From: Anaerolineales bacterium
GTDB taxonomy: Bacteria > Chloroflexota > Anaerolineae > Anaerolineales > Villigracilaceae
NCBI GenBank assembly: GCA_014860745.1
Contig: JACZJC010000014.1
Span: 1 to 62,390 of the forward strand
Direction: 5' to 3'
DNA length: 62,390 bases
Shown here: piece by piece, positions 58,519-62,390 of the stretch
Layout of the letters: the number at the start of each line of letters is the position of its first letter
How positions within the stretch are numbered: the stretch's first letter is position 1
The notes under the pieces: model-generated
Databases searched by the model: none
Seen by the model: only the letters and a program-made list of their open reading frames with translations
What the model was told of the DNA's origin: nothing
Made by a program: the position numbers and the translations under genes

Positions 58519-59013
58519 ATGATCGATTTGAATAACCCCAAGGTTGTGGATGGCGAATATGTTTTGAGCCAATATAAGAACAAAATTGACTATTATTGGG
58601 GGGCAAGCCGCAGCAACAAACATGCATTCAAGCGCTACCGCACCTGGACGATCATCCTCGGTTCGCTGGTAACGCTGGTTTCCTCGATCTCCGCCGCGGA
58701 GTTTCTTCAGAACCCCGAATGGCTGAAGAACGTCTTTTCCGTCGCGACCCCAATCATCGCGGCCACGTTGACCGTCATCAGCGGGCTGGGACAGAACTTC
58801 CATTGGGGCTCTACCTGGCGGGACATGGTCATCAATGCCACGCGCCTCGAGAAGGAACGCGATCGCTTCCTCGCGACCAAGCCTGAAAAAAGGGACATCG
58901 AAAAGGAACTCGACATTCTGAACTCGATCATTCTCGAAGAGACCAGGAACTTTTTCCAAAGGGTGCTCGATAGCGAGATCAAGCCAAAAGAGCAGAATGG
59001 TTCAGCGGGCTGA
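58519..59013 (+). CDS. DUF4231 membrane protein
   Basis: 164 residues. Hydrophilic N-terminus, YVLSQYKNKIDYYWGASRSNKHAFKRY (YxxYW-type family head in two stretches), two membrane helices (about 47-62 and 70-90), then a charged amphipathic C-terminal half (RLEKERDRFLATKPEKRDIE). Function unknown; related SLATT/DUF4231 proteins are thought to be pore-forming effectors in some defence gene clusters. aaggagg precedes ATG 58519. Ends in a strong terminator. Confidence 0.82.
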   Translation: MIDLNNPKVVDGEYVLSQYKNKIDYYWGASRSNKHAFKRYRTWTIILGSLVTLVSSISAAEFLQNPEWLKNVFSVATPIIAATLTVISGLGQNFHWGSTWRDMVINATRLEKERDRFLATKPEKRDIEKELDILNSIILEETRNFFQRVLDSEIKPKEQNGSAG

Positions 59014-59020
59014 AAATATA

Positions 59021-59056
59021 AAACCTCTGTGTTATTGAAGACACAGAGGTTTCGTT
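59021..59056 (+). terminator. terminator of the DUF4231 gene
   Basis: Stem aaacctctgtgt/acacagaggttt, 12 bp, 8-base loop, then cgtttt. Confidence 0.85.
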
Positions 59057-59074
59057 TTAATTTGTAATTTCCGA

Positions 59075-59099
59075 ACGTAGGGGCGGGGTCTCCCCGCCC
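59075..59099. repeat. GC-rich hairpin repeat
   Basis: gtaggggcggggtctccccgccct: arms ggggcgggg and ccccgccc. A short dispersed-looking hairpin directly before the decayed DUF4160 frame. Confidence 0.6.
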
Positions 59100-59100
59100 T

Positions 59101-59316
59101 GTATTTGGCTTTTATTCATAAGATTGCATCGAGCCGCGCCACATGCACGTGGATCGCGAAGGTATGAGCGCCAAAATATGGCTTGACCCTGTTGTATCTC
59201 TTGCGGAAAATCATGGATACAGCCGCAGGGAGTTACGTGAAATCGAAAGAATTGCGACGGAAAATTTGGAGAAACTGAGAAATGAATGGGACAACTTCTG
59301 TAACGGTAACGCTTAG
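59101..59316 (+). pseudogene. DUF4160 gene remnant (N-terminally truncated, in-frame stop)
   Basis: The frame from 59131 to the TAG at 59314 encodes EPRHMHVDREGMSAKIWLDP, then ENHGYSRRELREIERIATEN and LRNEWDNF, matching the C-terminal two thirds of DUF4160. Upstream the same frame reads VFGFYS then TAA (59119-59121) then DCI-EPRH, so a nonsense codon interrupts the domain; the first strands are missing and replaced by the GC-rich hairpin. A short product from ATG 59143 is possible. It overlaps the DUF2442 start by 35 bases, the usual gene order of this pair. Confidence 0.7.
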
Positions 59317-59587
59317 CTTGCCCAGAGTCGTGAATGTCTCTGTGACGGATGACACCTTGTCTGTGGACTTGGAGGATGGGCGCACGGTTTCCGTGCCGAT
59401 TGGCTGGTATCCGCGCCTAGCGCATGGAACTCCCGCTGAGCGCGCCAATGTTCAAATTGCAGGCGCGGGTTTTGGACTCCACTGGCCCGATTTGGATGAA
59501 GACATTGGCGTCGAGGGAATTTTGCTCGGCAAACCATCCACCGAAAGCCCGCAATCATTCGAGAAGTGGTTGAAGGCAAGGAAGTGA
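59282..59587 (+). CDS. DUF2442 protein, probable antitoxin-like partner of DUF4160
   Basis: 101 residues. The family core is VVNVSVTDDTLSVDLEDGRT, VSVPIGWYPRLAHGTPAERA, GAGFGLHWPDLDEDIGVEGI and a closing LLGKPSTES, all intact. DUF2442 proteins are often paired with DUF4160 and are predicted to act like antitoxins; the activity itself is not proven here. The upstream DUF4160 gene is broken, so this copy appears orphaned. Confidence 0.85.
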   Translation: MNGTTSVTVTLSLPRVVNVSVTDDTLSVDLEDGRTVSVPIGWYPRLAHGTPAERANVQIAGAGFGLHWPDLDEDIGVEGILLGKPSTESPQSFEKWLKARK

Positions 59588-59653
59588 AAATGATAAACCT
59601 CCGATTTCAAAACTCGGAGGTCTGCATTTGTGTAACTCATTTCTCGTTTCTCG

Positions 59654-59773
59654 TCACTTTTTTCCTTCAATCACCTCTCTCAAGCCTTTCAACACCCCCT
59701 CCTCATCACACTTGACCAACTCATCAAACAACCTCAGCACGGACTTGACCACCCCCGCATGTGGCGCGATCAT
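59654..59773 (-). pseudogene. 3' fragment of a second STAND/TPR gene
   Basis: The minus-strand frame reads IAPHAGVVKSVLRLFDELVK, then CDEEGVLKGLREVIEG and a stop at 59654. The intact gene upstream ends TIAPHAGVVKPVLRLFDELV then KCEGGEILKDVRKAVEG, so about 37 codons of a paralogue survive. The rest has been lost or replaced by the transposase locus. The remaining part of the 59588-59797 gap shows repeat-like pyrimidine tracts only. Confidence 0.8.
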
Positions 59774-59797
59774 CGTTGGGCGAATTTGTGTTGGGTT

Positions 59798-60214
59798 TCA
59801 CGCGTCATCCTCTTCCATTCTCTCATACACCTCAATAATCTTATTCTCGCGATGATGTTCCTTTTGTTTCGCGGCATATTCCTTGACAGCTTCCAATGAC
59901 CGCTCACCAATACTCAATGCGCCATAGCCTTCCTGCCATTTAAATTTCCCATCGCTTCCATCCATGTGATTGATCGCATACGAACTCGCCCCTTTGAGAT
60001 GACGGACGCAATCTGCCACGGCAAGTTTTGGCGGGATGGAAGCGACAACGTGGGCATGATCTTCAATATTACCTGCGGCATGGATTTTCACTCCTAATTC
60101 CTCAGCTTTGTTATACAACACACCATAAAATATTTTTTCGCGTTCAGGCGTAATGCTTGGCTCGCGTTCAAAGGTTGCCCAGATGAGATGATAGTGAAGC
60201 CGCCAGTAAGTCAT
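59798..60214 (-). CDS. single-HUH (Y1) transposase, IS200/RAYT-like
   Basis: 138 residues. YWRLHYHLIWATFEREPSIT at the N-terminus, the HUH motif as EDHAHVVASIPP (His-Ala-His, about 58-62), KGASSYAIN, WQEGYGALSIG and the catalytic Tyr in AVKEYAAKQKEHH (about 118). This is the Y1_Tnp fold that nicks single-stranded DNA at hairpins. The start ATG 60214 has aaagga upstream; the longer frame into the palindromic region is not used. A four-hairpin cluster lies 100 bases upstream, as expected for a RAYT and its REP target. No tnpB is present. Confidence 0.9.
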   Translation of the reverse strand: MTYWRLHYHLIWATFEREPSITPEREKIFYGVLYNKAEELGVKIHAAGNIEDHAHVVASIPPKLAVADCVRHLKGASSYAINHMDGSDGKFKWQEGYGALSIGERSLEAVKEYAAKQKEHHRENKIIEVYERMEEDDA

Positions 60215-60313
60215 GACAATATTCCTTTCAGAGTATGGGTTTTGGCTTGCGGTGATTCGGCGGGATGATTTTGTGGAATGTGATTCAGCATTACGTGATT
60301 TGGCGCAAGATTC

Positions 60314-60411
60314 GGCGGGATAAATCCCTGCCTCAGTACATGAAAGTCCGCTGAAGCGGACTCGCTCCTCAGCCCGCAGGGCTTCCATGAACTGAGCAGG
60401 CGGCTTCAGCC
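60314..60411. repeat. REP-like four-hairpin palindrome cluster beside the Y1 transposase
   Basis: In about 100 bases: gcgggat-aa-atccctgc (60316-60331), an outer pair ctcagt-a-catg / catg-a-actgag (60332-60342 and 60386-60396), inside it agtccgct-ga-agcggact (60345-60362) and agccc-gca-gggct (60371-60383), then ggct-tc-agcc. This looks like a bacterial interspersed mosaic (BIME)-type REP array. Confidence 0.7.
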
Positions 60412-60431
60412 CCGCTCAACTCAACCCACAC

Positions 60432-62390
60432 TCAACCCACACCCTCCACTGCTTTTCTCACATCCTTCAAAATTTCTCCTCCCTCGCACTTGACCAATTC
60501 ATCGAACAACCTCAGCACGGGCTTGACCACCCCCGCATGTGGCGCAATCGTCCGCGCCTTCTTAAACGTCTCAACCGCCTCGGCAATCGTCTTTCCGCGG
60601 TCTACCGTCTGTCGTCCATCGTCGGCGGCGATAGCCGCCCCACACAACGCCAACCCCTTCGCATCCAGCGCGGAATAATAATCGGGCGTCTTGGCAAGGA
60701 TTTCATCCGCCTGCGCAATGGATTTCATAAAAGCCTCTTGCGCGGTTTTCCTTTCCCCTTGCCGCAAAGCGATGATTCCGTGCAGGGCGCTTGCATTGTG
60801 ATTGTTTTCTAGCACATCATATTGAAGCGCGACTTCGATGGTGGTGCGGGCATTGACCAAATTATTTTGGATAAGATAAACTTCTGTCAGCCCTTGGCGT
60901 GCATAACTCTGGGTTTGCGGGAAGGAAATATCATCAGCAATTTTAATGGCTTGCTGATAACTTTCTTTGGCTTTTTGATACTCTCCAAGACTTACCCAAG
61001 CATCTCCTGTGTTTCCAAAGCTATTTGCTTCGCCACTACGATCACCAATCTCTTGTTTAATTAGAATGGACTTTTCATAATACTCGATTGCCTTTTTATA
61101 TTCTGCAATTTCAGAATATCGGTTTCCTAGATTCGATAGGTTACTACTTTCATTTCTTCGATCTCCAATTTCTTGCGCAATCATCAAAGCTATTTCTTGG
61201 TATTCAATTGCTTTTTCAATATTTCCTAAAACTTTATAGTCGCTCCCCATACTGCCGAGAATCGACCCTTCGCCTGTGCGATTGCCAATCTCGCGGGCAA
61301 TCACCAATGCCTGTTCATGGAATTCGATGGCTTTGTGCATATTCCCTAAATTAGCATAATAAACTCCCAACCTTTGCAACGAGTTTTCTTCGCCTACGCG
61401 GTTGCCAGTCTCGCGGGCAATGAACAATGCCTGTTCATCAAATTCAATGGCTTTGATGCTGTCGCCTAAATCGTCATAGGCATTTCCAAGATTACCTAAC
61501 CATGTACCTTCTGCCTGACGATTTTTGGCTTGTCTTGCCATAACAAGTGCCTTTTCATAATTCGATATTGCTTCTTTAATTTTTCCGATCGAACTTAATG
61601 CATGACCCAAATTGCCAATGTTGATTCTGGCAAGCGTTAAATCTTTTATCTTTCCGATTAACTTCTCGTGTAATTCAATCATCAAACGATAATGTCCCCA
61701 CAGAAGTAGATAATTAAAATCGATTTCCAACAACACGCCTGCAGCGGTATCGTAATCTCCCGCTTCACAACGCAATTCAAATTCCGCCAGTTGTGCATTC
61801 AGATCGTCCAGTTTTTTCCATTCCGCGCGCGGCTTGCGGGCTTGGGCAAAGTAATCCGCGGCGCGGTTGAGCAGGTCGTGCTGGGTGAAGGGCAGATTAT
61901 CAGAGACAAGAGATTGGGGATTAGTCGTTGGAGGCTCGGGGGACTCACTATTCACTACTTTCTGTTCTCTATTCTCTCCCACGGAAATCAAACTGAAAGC
62001 ATATTCCTTATCCGCAGGATGTAAATAATAACGTCCAGCCTCGCGGCGGGCGAAGTGCATGTTCACCAAACGATTCAGCACCAGCGCGCTGTCAATGCTC
62101 GGCAAATGCGGCTGCAACAGGTAATCAATCGCGGCGGGGCTGACGGGTCGGTTATATACAGCCAGCGCCTGCATCACTTTTTGTGCGCTCGGGTCAAGGC
62201 GGTTGAAGGCTTCGCCCACCAGTTTCTGCACCACTTCATCAGGCAGGCTGATCTCCAGCAATTCTTCGAGCGTGGTGTAACGGTCAACCGAGAGGATGGC
62301 ATACAACGCTTCCAACGCACGCGGGTAACCGCGTGTCTTTTCGCGGGCTTTGTTCAGTAACGCATCAGGCGCGGACTTGAGTCCCACGCG
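60432..62390 (-). CDS. STAND (NB-ARC-type) ATPase with TPR repeats, N-terminus outside window
   Basis: Partial; the frame is open at the right edge (RVGLKSAPD...), 652 residues visible. The first 130 residues resemble the winged-helix part of an NB-ARC module (KTRGYPRALEALYAILSVDR, RLDPSAQKVMQALAVYNRPV, AIDYLLQ, RLVNMHFA). Then come about ten TPRs of the CHAT/NB-ARC kind (NLGNAYDDLGDSIKAIEFDE, ALVIAREIGNRTGEGSILGS and similar). A tail (IAPHAGVVKPVLRLFDELVK) is duplicated in the remnant at 59654. Two repeat-like in-frame segments (about 60595-60625 and 61900-61980). STAND proteins of this form often act as sensors of phage or stress; the effector domain would be upstream, unseen. Confidence 0.82.
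   Translation of the reverse strand, partial: RVGLKSAPDALLNKAREKTRGYPRALEALYAILSVDRYTTLEELLEISLPDEVVQKLVGEAFNRLDPSAQKVMQALAVYNRPVSPAAIDYLLQPHLPSIDSALVLNRLVNMHFARREAGRYYLHPADKEYAFSLISVGENREQKVVNSESPEPPTTNPQSLVSDNLPFTQHDLLNRAADYFAQARKPRAEWKKLDDLNAQLAEFELRCEAGDYDTAAGVLLEIDFNYLLLWGHYRLMIELHEKLIGKIKDLTLARINIGNLGHALSSIGKIKEAISNYEKALVMARQAKNRQAEGTWLGNLGNAYDDLGDSIKAIEFDEQALFIARETGNRVGEENSLQRLGVYYANLGNMHKAIEFHEQALVIAREIGNRTGEGSILGSMGSDYKVLGNIEKAIEYQEIALMIAQEIGDRRNESSNLSNLGNRYSEIAEYKKAIEYYEKSILIKQEIGDRSGEANSFGNTGDAWVSLGEYQKAKESYQQAIKIADDISFPQTQSYARQGLTEVYLIQNNLVNARTTIEVALQYDVLENNHNASALHGIIALRQGERKTAQEAFMKSIAQADEILAKTPDYYSALDAKGLALCGAAIAADDGRQTVDRGKTIAEAVETFKKARTIAPHAGVVKPVLRLFDELVKCEGGEILKDVRKAVEGVG
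60595..60625. repeat. repeat-like segment inside the STAND/TPR gene (a)
   Basis: tccgcggtctaccgtctgtc then gtccatcgtc, an iteration of gtc-taccgtc/gtccatcgtc units; encodes DDGRQTVDRGKT in a loop after the TPRs. Confidence 0.5.
61900..61980. repeat. repeat-like segment inside the STAND/TPR gene (b)
   Basis: A tract agattatcagagacaagaga then ttggggattagtcgttggag and ttcactactttctgttctctattctctccc; simple, repeat-rich DNA encoding ENREQKVVNSESPEPPTTNP between the winged helix and the TPRs. Confidence 0.45.

Noticed and set aside
59101-59316. Second selenoprotein candidate from the interrupted DUF4160 frame
   Set aside because: The interrupting codon is TAA, not TGA, and the position is not a Cys in the family.
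60215-60388. 58-residue N-terminal extension of the Y1 transposase
   Set aside because: It reads through the hairpin cluster; a good ribosome-binding site precedes ATG 60214.

Overview
The window looks like a chromosomal segment of a member of Chloroflexota, probably class Anaerolineae. This is inferred from the style of the proteins: lipoproteins with Thr/Pro-rich linkers, DUF3048 and CapA lipoproteins, FemABX-type genes, a PDWL-repeat TPR protein, frequent TTG/GTG starts and many short intergenic palindromes. No rRNA or marker gene fixes the taxon. No prophage, CRISPR array or replication origin was seen.

Layout. 1-3.6 kb: GAF/histidine kinases and a receiver protein. 3.7-7.3 kb: ABC-type permease and lipoprotein adaptor of an efflux system without an ATPase gene beside them. 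7.3-7.65 kb: promoter, three tandem GEMM (c-di-GMP-I-like) riboswitch aptamers and a 12-bp terminator hairpin, then ruvB, a TumE-type toxin-antitoxin pair, a DUF2905 gene and queA. 10.8-16.1 kb: family 5 uracil-DNA glycosylase, two alpha/beta hydrolases, a peroxiredoxin-like gene interrupted by an in-frame UGA at its catalytic position (probable selenoprotein), an S51-peptidase-like protein fused to a cysteinyl-tRNA synthetase tail, and pyrimidine-nucleoside phosphorylase. 16.2-20.8 kb: PDWL/TPR protein, ndk, a lipoprotein. 20.9-36.5 kb (mostly minus strand): rsfS, thpR, receiver, ECF sigma/anti-sigma pair, tRNA-Val, LysM-M23 peptidase, MFS exporter, SRAP protein, PAS kinase, selB, a coiled-coil protein and three antiporter-like membrane proteins. 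36.5-53.8 kb (plus): lipoproteins, enolase-superfamily enzyme, ridA with an OmpR/HK two-component pair, exopolysaccharide genes (GT2, sugar-phosphate transferase, epimerase, CapD-like dehydratase), two FemABX-type proteins and a D-cysteine desulfhydrase-like enzyme. 53.9-58.4 kb (minus): MOSC protein, class A beta-lactamase-like hydrolase, dodecin, ADP-forming acyl-CoA synthetase. 58.5-62.4 kb: an accessory patch with DUF4231, a decayed DUF4160 gene beside DUF2442, a single-HUH transposase (IS200/RAYT-like) next to a four-hairpin palindrome cluster, a remnant of a STAND/TPR paralogue and the 3' part of an intact STAND/TPR gene.

How parts connect. selB makes the UGA-containing peroxiredoxin plausible, because the translation factor needed to read UGA as selenocysteine is in the same genome; selA, selC and selD are not in the window. 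The GEMM array appears to be its own transcription unit, or to gate read-through into ruvB and the genes behind it. Palindromic repeat sequence occurs between genes and, unusually, also appears to lie in frame inside several conserved genes (ruvB, queA, two FemABX genes, MOSC, acyl-CoA synthetase, STAND/TPR), resembling the in-frame palindromic elements known from Rickettsia.

Limits. All function calls rest on reading motifs by eye. No alignment, covariance model or database search was run.
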